Assembly (NCBI GenBank): GCA_028871775.1
Contig: JAGWMH010000017.1
Location: 1-14,935, forward strand
Direction of reading: 5' to 3'
Source of the DNA: Betaproteobacteria bacterium
GTDB lineage: Bacteria > Pseudomonadota > Gammaproteobacteria > Burkholderiales > Gallionellaceae
Length of the DNA stretch: 14,935 bases
The notes under the pieces are model-generated. The model worked only from the letters and a program-made list of their open reading frames with translations, did not search any database and was not told the origin of the DNA. Shown here piece by piece: positions 1-7,260 of the stretch (within the stretch, counting starts at the first letter, position 1; each line of letters begins with the position of its first letter). A program made the translations under genes and the position numbers.

Positions 1-19
1 AAACATTGGAGATGATTAA

Positions 20-517
20 ATGACTATTGCTACGGCAAGACAAGCTTCTTCCTCATTTAGAGGACCACAGACGTTTGGCTATAGTGCTGATGCTGACTAC
101 GTAGTCAAACGAGTCGCGCAAGGATTAGCGCAACTTCGAAAATCCAATTCGTTTGGGGCAGGCATAGAGGCCGCCACTCAAGAGCTTCGTTCCCTTGCAG
201 TTGAGTGTAGTTCCATTGGCTGGGACGGCTATGTGGCTGCGGCTATTGAGCAAGAGACAATTCGGCAAGCAGAAAGGTTTTTGAACGCACTGCCGTTGGG
301 AATAGCAGCACCATCAGTAGGAGCTGAACCAGACGGACAAATTACTTTCGAGTGGTATCAAACGCCTCGTCGTATTTTGTCTGTTAGCGTCAGTCCGGAA
401 GGTGATTTGCATTACGCCGCATTGCTTGGCTATAGAAAGAGCTATGGAACCGAACCTTTCTTTGGCGAAATTCCGTCAGATATTCTGAACTTGGTTTATC
501 GTGTCATTTCCGGATGA
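20..517 (+). CDS. uncharacterised protein, first gene of an accessory pair
   Basis: This gene encodes 165 residues of unknown function. An ATG at 20 is preceded by GGAG at 8-11, a good ribosome-binding site, so the start is credible even though the window begins just upstream. No signal peptide or membrane segment is visible. The first 40 residues look polar and low in structure. A helical middle part carries a W-D-G motif (residues about 68-70), and the C-terminal half looks strand-rich with F-E-W, R-R-I-L-S-V-S-V and G-D-L-H-Y. From memory this W-D-G / LEW / LSVSV pattern recurs in uncharacterised proteins of bacterial accessory regions; no activity is known to me. Its last four bases overlap the next gene (ATGA at 514-517), which implies translational coupling. 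The DNA is clearly AT-richer than the argS and his genes, which suggests horizontal acquisition. Confidence 0.82.
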   Translation: MTIATARQASSSFRGPQTFGYSADADYVVKRVAQGLAQLRKSNSFGAGIEAATQELRSLAVECSSIGWDGYVAAAIEQETIRQAERFLNALPLGIAAPSVGAEPDGQITFEWYQTPRRILSVSVSPEGDLHYAALLGYRKSYGTEPFFGEIPSDILNLVYRVISG

Positions 518-915
518 CAACGGAAAGCATCCCTTTTGCGGTTGCGGACGAAGAGTATCTAGCTCGCTTCATTCTTTTCAGTAACTGGATACGCAATTCA
601 GATCAAACCGTAAAACCAGATGCATTTATTCCTTACCCCCATCCCGATCTTTCTGTCACTCGACATCTATATCTTTCCGAGGAAGCGATTTGGGAAATAG
701 GCCAAGGCATTGCGAATACGAGGCAGAAATCACTTTATGGGCGCGCAGATTTTTATGCTGTTGCTGCTCAGAAACAACTTCTCAAGATAGAATCAGCACC
801 TGTTCCCAATAATCCAAATCACGCCAACATTGTCGGCTGGCCTGTGGGGAAGCCTGCACAAAAAATTATCGCCCAACAGCTAGCTGCTGATGCCGTTTAT
901 CGCGCAAAGCCATAG
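514..915 (+). CDS. uncharacterised protein, second gene of an accessory pair
   Basis: This gene encodes 133 residues of unknown function. Its ATG overlaps the stop of the preceding gene by four bases, so the two proteins are probably made together and may act together. No signal peptide or membrane helix is seen. Recognisable stretches are V-K-P-D-A-F-I-P near residue 35, L-S-E-E-A-I-W-E-I-G near 55-64, a G-R-A-D motif near 76-79 and N-H-A-N-I-V-G-W-P near 102-110. From memory, the order (basic residue, LSEEEIW, RAD, HANIVGWP) marks a recurrent hypothetical family that often follows a partner like the preceding gene. That recollection is not a database result. Base composition is AT-rich like its partner and unlike argS downstream. 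A two-component toxin-antitoxin or defence role is possible, but no catalytic motif supports it. Confidence 0.82.
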   Translation: MTTESIPFAVADEEYLARFILFSNWIRNSDQTVKPDAFIPYPHPDLSVTRHLYLSEEAIWEIGQGIANTRQKSLYGRADFYAVAAQKQLLKIESAPVPNNPNHANIVGWPVGKPAQKIIAQQLAADAVYRAKP

Positions 916-1083
916 CCTGTTACAGTTGTTTCCGTCGAACATAATCATTCCCCCATTCCGCATGCACAGTGCGCAGTAGTGGCCCCTCAAAGTGCCTCAT
1001 TTGTCATTTGTGCTTGGCATTAAATGAACCCTCGATCCTGCTTGGGAAGCAAGTTAACAAACAACCCGACAGCCCCCAAATGA
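916..1083 (+). other. intergenic region between accessory pair and argS
   Basis: No credible gene is seen here. It contains a small hairpin at 1039-1051 (five-pair stem, GGG loop) without a T-run, and the first copy of a 10-bp direct repeat (994-1003) whose second copy (1094-1103) lies in the argS leader exactly 100 bp downstream. The change from AT-rich accessory DNA to the GC-richer core falls in this stretch. Confidence 0.5.
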
Positions 1084-1089
1084 TATAAT
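1084..1089 (+). promoter_or_regulatory. -10 element of the argS promoter
   Basis: A perfect TATAAT lies 27 bases upstream of the preferred argS ATG (1117). No convincing TTGACA-like -35 is visible at 16-18 bp spacing (the hexamer at 1061-1066 is ACAACC). Transcription would start near 1096, giving a leader of about 20 bases without a clear Shine-Dalgarno sequence. Confidence 0.55.
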
Positions 1090-1116
1090 CCGCGCCTCAT
1101 TTGAATGTGCTGTGCA

Positions 1117-2853
1117 ATGACTGCCGTATTGAATTTCAAATCCCATCTTTCCGATCTGTTTGCAGAAGCCTTGCGCACCGTGGCGCCGGAGCAGGCCGCT
1201 ACCATTTTGCTGGAACGTCCGAAGCAGGCGCAGCATGGCGATTACTCCTGCAACCTGGCAATGCAACTGGCCAAGCCGCTCAGGCGCAGTCCGCGCGACA
1301 TCGCGCAGGCTTTGATGGCCGCCCTGCCTGCATCCGGGGTGGTGGAAAAAGTCGAAATTGCCGGCACCGGCTTCATCAATGTGTTCCTCACCGTGGCGGC
1401 CAAGCAGAGCGTGGTGCGCGGCGTATTGCAGGCAGGAGCCGGGTACGGCCATATACGGCGCGGCGCGGGGAAGAAAGTGCAGGTGGAATTTGTTTCCGCC
1501 AACCCGACCGGCCCGCTGCATGTGGGGCATGGCCGCGGTGCGGCGTATGGCGCGAGCCTTTCCAACGTGCTGGATGCGGCGGGCTATGCGGTTACGCGCG
1601 AATTCTACGTGAACGATGCCGGGCGGCAGATGGATATTCTGGCGCTTTCCACCTGGCTGCGTTATCTCGCTCTGCACGGTATCTCCGTACCGTTCCCACC
1701 GAACGCCTATCAGGGCGCTTATGTGCGCGACATGGCGCAGCAGATCAGCGCGGCCCATGGCGCGCGCTATGTGCGCGCAGCCGCCGAGGCGATGCACAGC
1801 GCGCCGTCTGTGGAGGAAGATGCCGATGCGCATCTGGATGCGCTGATCGCCAACTGCAAGAAACTGCTGGGCGAAGATTATGCGTATATCCACAACCATG
1901 TATTGACGGAACAGCTGGGCGATTGCCGCAACGATCTGGCAGAGTTCGGCGTGCATTTCGACGAGTGGTTTTCCGAGCAGTCGCTGTTCGACAGCGGGCT
2001 GGTCGCGCGCGCGGTAGATACGCTCAAGCACGGAGGGCATCTTTACCAGCAGGACGGCGCGCTGTGGTTTCGCTCCACTACATTTGGCGACGAGAAAGAC
2101 CGTGTGGTGCAGCGCGAAAACGGCTTGTACACCTACTTTGCCTCCGATATCGCCTATCACCTGAACAAGTTTGAGCGCGGCTTCGACCGCGTGATCAACA
2201 TCTGGGGTGCGGACCACCATGGTTACATCGCGCGCGTGAACGGCGCGCTCAAGGCGCTGGGGCTGGACAGCGACAGGCTGACCATCGCGCTGGTGCAATT
2301 CGCGGTGCTGTACCGCAACGGCGAGAAGGCGGCGATGTCCACGCGCAGCGGCGAATTCGTCACCCTACGCGAGCTGCGCAACGAGGTGGGCAATGACGCG
2401 ACGCGCTTTTTCTATGTGCTGCGCAAGAGCGACCAGCACCTGGATTTCGACATGGACTTGGCGAAATCGCAGAGTAACGAAAACCCGGTGTATTACCTTC
2501 AGTATGCCCATGCGCGCATTTGCAGTGTGCTGCAGCAATGGCAGGGCGATGCGGCGGTGCTAAAGCAGGCCGACGTGGGTGTGCTGGAGAGCGATTATGA
2601 AAAAGTGCTGTTGCAACACTTGATTGATTATCCTCAGGTGATCGAGGGGGCGGCGGAAGATTTGGCGCCGCACCTGATCGCGTTCTACCTGAAAGACTTG
2701 GCGGCGGATTTTCACAGCTACTATAATGCCTCGCGCTTTCTGGTCGAGGACGAAAAGGTCAAACAGGCGCGGCTGGCATTGATTGCTGCAGTGGCACAAG
2801 TGATGCGGAATGGCTTGGCCCTGCTGGGTGTTTCCGCACCCGAGAAAATGTGA
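1117..2853 (+). CDS. argS: arginyl-tRNA synthetase
   Basis: This class I aminoacyl-tRNA synthetase charges tRNA-Arg with arginine in the cytosol. From the ATG at 1117 it has 578 residues, the usual bacterial length. An in-frame ATG at 1105 would add M-C-C-A but lies only about 9 bases from the predicted transcription start, so 1117 is preferred. Visible landmarks are the N-terminal ArgRS domain with H-G-D-Y-S-C-N-L-A (residues 40-48), the HIGH signature as H-V-G-H (135-138) after F-V-S-A-N-P-T-G-P-L, and the KMSKS position as M-S-T-R-S (407-411). The canonical lysine is absent there, as is common in ArgRS. N-P-V-Y-Y-L-Q-Y-A-H-A-R near 456 opens the C-terminal anticodon-binding (DALR) domain. 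It is followed after 32 bases by the SPOR gene and is probably the first gene of an operon ending with dsbA. Confidence 0.97.
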   Translation: MTAVLNFKSHLSDLFAEALRTVAPEQAATILLERPKQAQHGDYSCNLAMQLAKPLRRSPRDIAQALMAALPASGVVEKVEIAGTGFINVFLTVAAKQSVVRGVLQAGAGYGHIRRGAGKKVQVEFVSANPTGPLHVGHGRGAAYGASLSNVLDAAGYAVTREFYVNDAGRQMDILALSTWLRYLALHGISVPFPPNAYQGAYVRDMAQQISAAHGARYVRAAAEAMHSAPSVEEDADAHLDALIANCKKLLGEDYAYIHNHVLTEQLGDCRNDLAEFGVHFDEWFSEQSLFDSGLVARAVDTLKHGGHLYQQDGALWFRSTTFGDEKDRVVQRENGLYTYFASDIAYHLNKFERGFDRVINIWGADHHGYIARVNGALKALGLDSDRLTIALVQFAVLYRNGEKAAMSTRSGEFVTLRELRNEVGNDATRFFYVLRKSDQHLDFDMDLAKSQSNENPVYYLQYAHARICSVLQQWQGDAAVLKQADVGVLESDYEKVLLQHLIDYPQVIEGAAEDLAPHLIAFYLKDLAADFHSYYNASRFLVEDEKVKQARLALIAAVAQVMRNGLALLGVSAPEKM

Positions 2854-2885
2854 CAACTCGTAACAAACAAAGGTAAGGAACAAGC

Positions 2886-3524
2886 ATGTCAAAGAACAGC
2901 AGCACCCGGTCCGCATCGCCACGCAAAGGCAGCTCGCTGCTGGCCGGTATTATTATCGGCATGGTGGTTGGATTGGCTATCGCCGCCGGTATAGCGTGGT
3001 ATATCCTGAAGATCCCCAACCCGTTTGTGAGCAAGGAACCGCGCGAAGCGGCCCGGCTTGCGCCGGATGCCGCGAAGCCGGCTCCGGCACCTGCTGCGAA
3101 ACCGGCTTCTGAGGCTGCCGCCGCATCGGGTGCGGGAGAAGGCAAGCCGCGCTTCGAGTTCTACAAGGTGCTGACCGACAAACAAGACGTGGCTGCACCC
3201 GCACAAAAAGGCAGCGACAAGCCGGGAGCGGCAGAGAGCAAGCCGATGCCTGCAAAAGCTGCACAGCCTGCGGAAAAGACGGCCGCGAAAGAAACCTATT
3301 TTCTGCAAGCGGGAGCATTCTCCAATGCGGATGATGCGGACAAGCTGAAAGCCAGATTGGCCATGCTGGGCATGGAAGCCAACATTCAGACGGTGACTAT
3401 TCCTGACAAGGGGGTGTGGCACCGCGTGCGCCTGGGGCCATACAAAGGCGCGGATGAAATGAACAAAACGCTGGCAGCGCTGAAACAAAACGGAGTCGAG
3501 GCCACTCCAATGAAGGCACAATAA
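2886..3524 (+). CDS. SPOR-domain inner-membrane protein (FtsN-like)
   Basis: This is a bitopic protein of 212 residues that probably binds septal peptidoglycan during cell division. A short basic cytoplasmic tail (1-16) precedes one membrane helix (about 18-41, rich in G, I, V and A). Then comes a long periplasmic linker rich in Ala, Pro and Lys (50-135), and a C-terminal SPOR domain (about 137-211) beginning Y-F-L-Q-A-G-A-F and containing R-V-R-L-G-P-Y. The F-E-F-Y-K-V-L motif (about 90-96) in the linker is typical of FtsN-like proteins of betaproteobacteria. AAGGA at 2875-2879 lies 6 bases before the ATG. It sits between argS and dsbA with short gaps, so the three are probably cotranscribed. 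SPOR proteins bind denuded glycan strands; whether this one is the essential FtsN cannot be told from sequence alone. Confidence 0.9.
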   Translation: MSKNSSTRSASPRKGSSLLAGIIIGMVVGLAIAAGIAWYILKIPNPFVSKEPREAARLAPDAAKPAPAPAAKPASEAAAASGAGEGKPRFEFYKVLTDKQDVAAPAQKGSDKPGAAESKPMPAKAAQPAEKTAAKETYFLQAGAFSNADDADKLKARLAMLGMEANIQTVTIPDKGVWHRVRLGPYKGADEMNKTLAALKQNGVEATPMKAQ

Positions 3525-3556
3525 TTCTGAACTTCCCACTTTTAATGGAGGAACAC

Positions 3557-4183
3557 GTGAAACCCATCAGGCAATTTCTTGTAATGCTGGCCTTGCTGTG
3601 CGCCACCCAAGTATTCGCCCAACCCGAGGCGGGCAAGGATTATGCGGTGCTCAATCCGGCACAATCCACGCACAGCGGCAATAAGATTGAAGTGCTGGAA
3701 TTTTTCTTCTACGGCTGCTCGCACTGTTTCAAGTTGCACCCGTTGATGAGCGCGTGGGAAAAGAAGATGCCCAAGGATGTCGAGCTGACCTTTGTGCCGG
3801 CCATCTTCAACCCGTCATGGGAGCCGATGGCGCGTACTTTCTATGCGCTGGAAGCGCTGGGACTGCGGGCGCAGTTGCATGACGATTTGTACAACGCCTG
3901 GAATGTAAGCAACATGGATTTGACCGATGAAGCCAAGATTACCGACTTTGTCGCCCAGCACGGTGTGGACCGCAAGAAATTCGGCGATGCCTACAACTCC
4001 TTCTCCATGCAAAGCAAGGTCACGCGCGCCAAACAGATGCAGCAAAGCTACATCATCCGCGGCACACCGACGCTGATAGTGGATGGCAAATACCTGATTA
4101 CCGCCCTGCATCCCGCCGAGACCATGCAAGTACTGAACGCCGTGATAGACAAGGCGCGCAAGGAGCGTGCAGGCAGGCATTAA
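3557..4183 (+). CDS. dsbA: periplasmic thiol:disulfide oxidoreductase DsbA
   Basis: This protein introduces disulfide bonds into exported proteins in the periplasm and is normally reoxidised by DsbB. The GTG at 3557 is preferred because GGAGG (3547-3551) lies 5 bases before it and because the product starts with a basic n-region (K-P-I-R). The upstream ATG at 3545 overlaps that Shine-Dalgarno sequence. The product has 208 residues: a signal peptide with probable cleavage after V-F-A (residue 21), then a thioredoxin fold with active site C54-S-H-C57 in F-F-Y-G-C-S-H-C, a helical insertion (about 63-160), and the cis-proline loop G-T-P-T (P171). E. coli DsbA has C-P-H-C; here Ser replaces Pro, which could shift the redox potential. 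A cysteine inside the signal peptide (C15) does not fit a lipobox. It ends just before a bidirectional hairpin. Confidence 0.93.
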   Translation: MKPIRQFLVMLALLCATQVFAQPEAGKDYAVLNPAQSTHSGNKIEVLEFFFYGCSHCFKLHPLMSAWEKKMPKDVELTFVPAIFNPSWEPMARTFYALEALGLRAQLHDDLYNAWNVSNMDLTDEAKITDFVAQHGVDRKKFGDAYNSFSMQSKVTRAKQMQQSYIIRGTPTLIVDGKYLITALHPAETMQVLNAVIDKARKERAGRH

Positions 4184-4201
4184 TCAGGAGCAAGGGCTGA
4201 A

Positions 4202-4233
4202 CGAGTTAAAAGCGGGGCCGCTGCTTTTACTCG
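4202..4233. terminator. bidirectional terminator hairpin between dsbA and the response regulator
   Basis: CGAGT-(T)-AAAAGC (4202-4213) pairs with GCTTTTACTCG (4223-4233), an 11-bp stem with one bulged base. An alternative core hairpin AGCGG-GG-CCGCT (4211-4222) is followed by GCTTTT on the plus strand and by TTTAAC on the minus strand. It lies between convergent genes and overlaps the stop codon of the minus-strand regulator, so it can serve both transcripts. Confidence 0.6.
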
Positions 4234-4865
4234 ATCAGGTGATGGTTGAGCGCATAGCGCACCGCCTCGGCATTGTTCTTGAACCCCATTTTTTCCAGCA
4301 TGCGCGCGCGGTACACGCTGACCGTCTTGGCGCTCAGCGACATGATGTCCGCCATTTCGCTCAGGCTCTTGCCGGATGCCATCAGGCACAGCGTCTGGTA
4401 TTCGCGGTTGGACAAAATCTGGTGTGACACTTCCTGCTGGCTGTCTTTCGTCAGGCCGTTGGCCAGTTGTTCCGCGAGCGCGCTGCTGATGTATTTTCTG
4501 CCACTGGCGACTTGGCGTATGGCGGTAACCAGTTGCGATGGGGCGCTTTGCTTGTTCATGTAGCCTGCCGCGCCTGCCCTGATGGAGCGCATGGCATACT
4601 GCTCATCCGGGTGCATGCTCAGGATCAGGATGGGCAGGCCGGGGCATTGCAATTTCATTTGCGTGAGAACATCAATGCCATGTTTGTCGGGCAGGGTGAT
4701 GTCGAGCAGCGCCAAGTCATACTGGTTGTCGCGCGCCATCGCGATGGCCTGCATGCCGGTTTCGGCTTCGCCGGTTACCCGTATGTCGCTGGTGTCATCC
4801 AGTATCTGCTTCAGCCCCTTGCGGATCAGCGCGTGATCGTCCGCTACCAGCACTTTTATTGTCAT
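4227..4865 (-). CDS. NarL/FixJ-family response regulator
   Basis: This is a DNA-binding response regulator of 212 residues, very likely phosphorylated by the kinase encoded just upstream. The receiver domain (about 3-120) has an intact acidic pocket (D9, D10), phosphoacceptor D55 in L-L-D-I-T-L-P, S83 and K105. A linker leads to a LuxR-type helix-turn-helix (about 148-205), with L-S-N-R-E-Y-Q-T-L and the recognition helix in S-L-S-A-K-T-V-S-V-Y-R-A-R. The reading frame is open upstream to 5084, but M-T-I-K-V-L-V-A-D-D is the normal family start, and its ATG is preceded by GGGAA five bases away in the 13-base gap after the kinase stop. The longer version would overlap the kinase and is rejected. 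Target genes are unknown. The architecture matches UhpA/NarL-type regulators. Confidence 0.95.
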   Translation of the reverse strand: MTIKVLVADDHALIRKGLKQILDDTSDIRVTGEAETGMQAIAMARDNQYDLALLDITLPDKHGIDVLTQMKLQCPGLPILILSMHPDEQYAMRSIRAGAAGYMNKQSAPSQLVTAIRQVASGRKYISSALAEQLANGLTKDSQQEVSHQILSNREYQTLCLMASGKSLSEMADIMSLSAKTVSVYRARMLEKMGFKNNAEAVRYALNHHLIE

Positions 4866-4878
4866 CGTGATTCCCGCC

Positions 4879-5997
4879 TTAGAACAGTGTGCGCTGCGGC
4901 AGGGAGCCATCCGCTGCCGGAAGATGTGCCGCGGTATGCGGAATATGCACCGCCACCGTGGTGCCATGTCCGGGTGTGCTGCTGATCTGCATATCGCCAT
5001 TGAAATGCGCGACACGCTCCTGAATGCCGCGCAGGCCGAAGGATCGCGGCTTGAGGCGGTCGGCTTCATTGAGGCCGCGCCCATTGTCGCTGACGATCAG
5101 GTCCACGCCGTCTGTCCGATTGTAAATGTCCACCTTTGCCTGGCTGGCATGGGCGTGTTTCATGATGTTGGTCAGTGCTTCCTGAAAAATGCGGAACAGC
5201 GTAATCGAGGTGTCCGGGCTTAATGCCGCACCTTCGTCTGCATGGCTGACAGGGCAGGGAATGCCGGTACGCTGTTCGAATTCCTCGGCTTCCATTTCGA
5301 TCGCCGCGATCAGGCCGAAGGAATCCAGCACGCTGGGACGGAGGGTGCGCGAGATGTTGTTGGCGGAAGCGATGCACCTGTCCACCAGCGCTTCGATACC
5401 CCTTGCCTTGGCGGCCAACCCCGGGTTTTGGGCGCTCAGGCGTTCGCTCAGCCAGGCAATATCGAGTTTGATGGCAGTGAGCGTGCCGCCCATGTCGTCA
5501 TGTATTTCACGCGCGATGTTGAGGCGCTCCTGCTCGCGTACGTCCTGGATGTGCGAGGAGAGCTCGCGCAGCGCGAGCTGCGCCTCGCGGTGTTCGCGGC
5601 GGATGCGTGCCTCGCGCAGGCTGTGCTCAATGGCGGGCGCGAGCCTGCTCAGGCTGTCCTTGAAAATGTAATCGCTCGCACCGGACTGTATCGCATGGGT
5701 GATGGCTTCCTCGCGCAGGTCATGCGACAGGAACAAAAAGGGAAGGTCCGCCCCTTCCGATTGCATTAACCGGAGTGCGGCCAATCCACAGAAGCCGGAT
5801 GGATCGTGGCTGCACAACACTATCTCCCATCCGCCCTCGGTCCGTCCATTCCCGGCCAGGGCTGCCTGCATGGCGGGGGCGTTATCCACCCGCAGGTGCT
5901 CGACCGCATAGCCGCACTGTTCCAGTTTGGCGAGCGTGCGGCCAGCATCGTCAGGGGACGCTTCGACCAGCAGGACGCGAAGTTTTTTGACAGTCAT
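4879..5997 (-). CDS. soluble hybrid sensor histidine kinase, NarL type, with pseudo-receiver domain
   Basis: This kinase has 372 residues and no membrane segment, so it probably senses a cytosolic cue. Residues 6-122 form a receiver-like domain. At the acidic pair it has E12-A13, and the residue aligning with the phosphoacceptor is S63 (V-L-C-S-H-D-P-S-G-F-C-G); D65 is two residues off. K113 remains. It therefore looks unable to accept phosphate in the usual way. A charged helix (about 123-158) leads into the HisKA_3 dimerisation domain with E-R-L-N-I-A-R-E-I-H166-D-D. The HATPase domain follows, with N277 in Q-E-A-L-T-N-I, D-N-G-R-G (304-308), G-L-R-G-I-Q-E-R (321-328) and G-H-G-T-T (343-347). 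It is cotranscribed with the response regulator 13 bases downstream. The ATG at 5997 has AAGGGG starting only a few bases upstream, which is tight but usable. Confidence 0.93.
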   Translation of the reverse strand: MTVKKLRVLLVEASPDDAGRTLAKLEQCGYAVEHLRVDNAPAMQAALAGNGRTEGGWEIVLCSHDPSGFCGLAALRLMQSEGADLPFLFLSHDLREEAITHAIQSGASDYIFKDSLSRLAPAIEHSLREARIRREHREAQLALRELSSHIQDVREQERLNIAREIHDDMGGTLTAIKLDIAWLSERLSAQNPGLAAKARGIEALVDRCIASANNISRTLRPSVLDSFGLIAAIEMEAEEFEQRTGIPCPVSHADEGAALSPDTSITLFRIFQEALTNIMKHAHASQAKVDIYNRTDGVDLIVSDNGRGLNEADRLKPRSFGLRGIQERVAHFNGDMQISSTPGHGTTVAVHIPHTAAHLPAADGSLPQRTLF

Positions 5998-6147
5998 ATC
6001 CCCTTATACATCGTTTTGTCGTTATTATTCCACAACCAGATTGCTATAAGCGTGCCGCACGCAGCAACATAACCGGCGTAGTATAAAGGAACCTCTGGAA
6101 TTGAGAAGTTGCGGTAAAATGCCGCCGTCCTTTTGTATTGATATCAG
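5998..6147. promoter_or_regulatory. divergent promoter region, kinase / hisC
   Basis: This 150-base region separates the divergent kinase and hisC genes and is AT-richer than both. On the plus strand TAAAAT (6115-6120) lies 27 bases upstream of the hisC ATG, the same distance as the argS -10, and is the best -10 candidate; no good -35 matches it. TATAAA at 6082-6087 and TATAAG at 6045-6050 are weaker alternatives. On the minus strand TATACT (complement of 6080-6085) could serve the kinase. No his-leader peptide with a run of His codons and no attenuator is visible. Confidence 0.45.
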
Positions 6148-7260
6148 ATGCCTTCCGCCACGCCTGCCGTAACGCCTGATCGCCTGTTCCGCGAGGAAGT
6201 GCTCGCCCTGCATGCCTACCATGTGCCGCCCGCCACTGGCATGGTCAAGCTGGATGCAATGGAAAACCCCTATCCGCTGCCGCCGCAACTGCGCGAGGAG
6301 ATTGCCTGCCTGGTGGCGGATGCCGCCATCAACCGCTATCCCGATGCCGGCGCCCGGCGCCTGAAAGAAAAAATCCGCGCCGTGACTGGCCTGGCGCAGG
6401 GCACAGAGCTGCTGCTCGGCAACGGCTCGGACGAGATCATACAGTTGCTTGCGCTGGCGCTTGCCAAGCCGGGCGCTACGCTGTTGAGTGTGGAGCCGTC
6501 ATTCGTGATGTACAGGATGATCGCGGCCTTCGCCGGTATGCAGTATGTCGGTGTGCCGCTGATGGAAGATTTCGCGCTGGACTTGCCCGCCATGTTGTCT
6601 GCCATGGAGCGCCATCAACCCGCGCTGGTATTCCTCGCCTATCCGAACAATCCCAGCGGCAACCTGTTCGATGCGGACGCCATCGCGCAAATTATCGCGG
6701 CTGCGCCCGGACTGGTGGTGGTGGACGAGGCCTATTACGCCTTTGCCAGCGCCAGCTTCATCCCCATGCTGGCACGCTATCCAAATCTGCTGGTGATGCG
6801 TACTTTTTCCAAGCTCGGCATGGCCGGCTTGCGCCTGGGTTTTCTGGCGGGCAGTCCGGTATGGCTGGCGCAGTTGGAAAAGCTGCGCTTGCCGTATAAT
6901 ATCGGCGTGCTGACGCAACTGGTGGCGGAAGAATTGTTGCGGCACCACGACGTGTTGTTGCAGCAGGCCGAACAGATCAAGCAGGATCGCACCTGGTTGT
7001 ACGGGCGATTGGTGGGAACGCCGGATGTGCGGGCGTATGCCAGCGAGGCCAATTTCATTCTGTTTCATGTGGCGCACGCCGGTAAGGTTTTTGAGGGGTT
7101 GAAACAGCGCGGCGTGCTGGTCAAGAATTTGCATGGCGCGCACCCGGCCCTGACAGGTTGCCTGCGCGTCACGGTGGGCACGCCGCAGGAGAACGAGCGG
7201 TTCATGGTTGCGTTGCAGGAAAGTATTCATCAAATCGTTTTAAGGCGAAATCATGCGTAG
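6148..7260 (+). CDS. hisC: histidinol-phosphate aminotransferase
   Basis: This PLP-dependent enzyme converts imidazole-acetol phosphate and glutamate to histidinol phosphate and 2-oxoglutarate. The protein has 370 residues, fold type I. Visible are G-N-G-S-D-E (91-96, cofactor phosphate binding), Y-P-N-N-P-S-G with N168, D193 in V-V-D-E-A-Y-Y, the Schiff-base lysine K222 in R-T-F-S-K-L-G, and R229 in [14 protein letters not shown] near 35-42 is the usual HisC N-terminal substrate segment. The ATG at 6148 has no clear Shine-Dalgarno sequence and follows a short predicted leader. The stop overlaps the start of hisB by 8 bases. It is the first gene of the long his-tat operon. hisG and hisD, usually just upstream in related genomes, are absent here. 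Confidence 0.97.
   Translation: MPSATPAVTPDRLFREEVLALHAYHVPPATGMVKLDAMENPYPLPPQLREEIACLVADAAINRYPDAGARRLKEKIRAVTGLAQGTELLLGNGSDEIIQLLALALAKPGATLLSVEPSFVMYRMIAAFAGMQYVGVPLMEDFALDLPAMLSAMERHQPALVFLAYPNNPSGNLFDADAIAQIIAAAPGLVVVDEAYYAFASASFIPMLARYPNLLVMRTFSKLGMAGLRLGFLAGSPVWLAQLEKLRLPYNIGVLTQLVAEELLRHHDVLLQQAEQIKQDRTWLYGRLVGTPDVRAYASEANFILFHVAHAGKVFEGLKQRGVLVKNLHGAHPALTGCLRVTVGTPQENERFMVALQESIHQIVLRRNHA

Noticed and set aside
1039..1051. Hairpin upstream of argS as a terminator or T-box-like element
   Set aside because: The stem is only five pairs, has no T-run, and none of the conserved T-box sequence is visible.
1054..2298. 414-codon open frame on the minus strand within argS
   Set aside because: It is antisense to a confidently identified gene, its product is rich in His, Arg and Gln without motifs, and such long antisense frames are common in GC-rich genes.
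3587..3601. Possible lipobox cysteine (C15) in the DsbA signal peptide
   Set aside because: The residue before the Cys is Leu rather than Gly, Ala or Ser, and a normal signal-peptidase I site (V-F-A) follows.
4866..5084. 73-codon upstream extension of the response regulator
   Set aside because: It overlaps the histidine kinase in another frame and has no receiver-domain counterpart. The internal ATG at 4865 has a ribosome-binding site and gives the family-typical start.
5189..5671. Plus-strand open frames opposite the histidine kinase
   Set aside because: They are shadows of the kinase gene, with Ser/Arg-rich compositions and no recognisable motif.
5998..6147. Histidine attenuator or leader peptide upstream of hisC
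   Set aside because: No short frame with consecutive His codons and no terminator/antiterminator pair could be found in the 150 bases.
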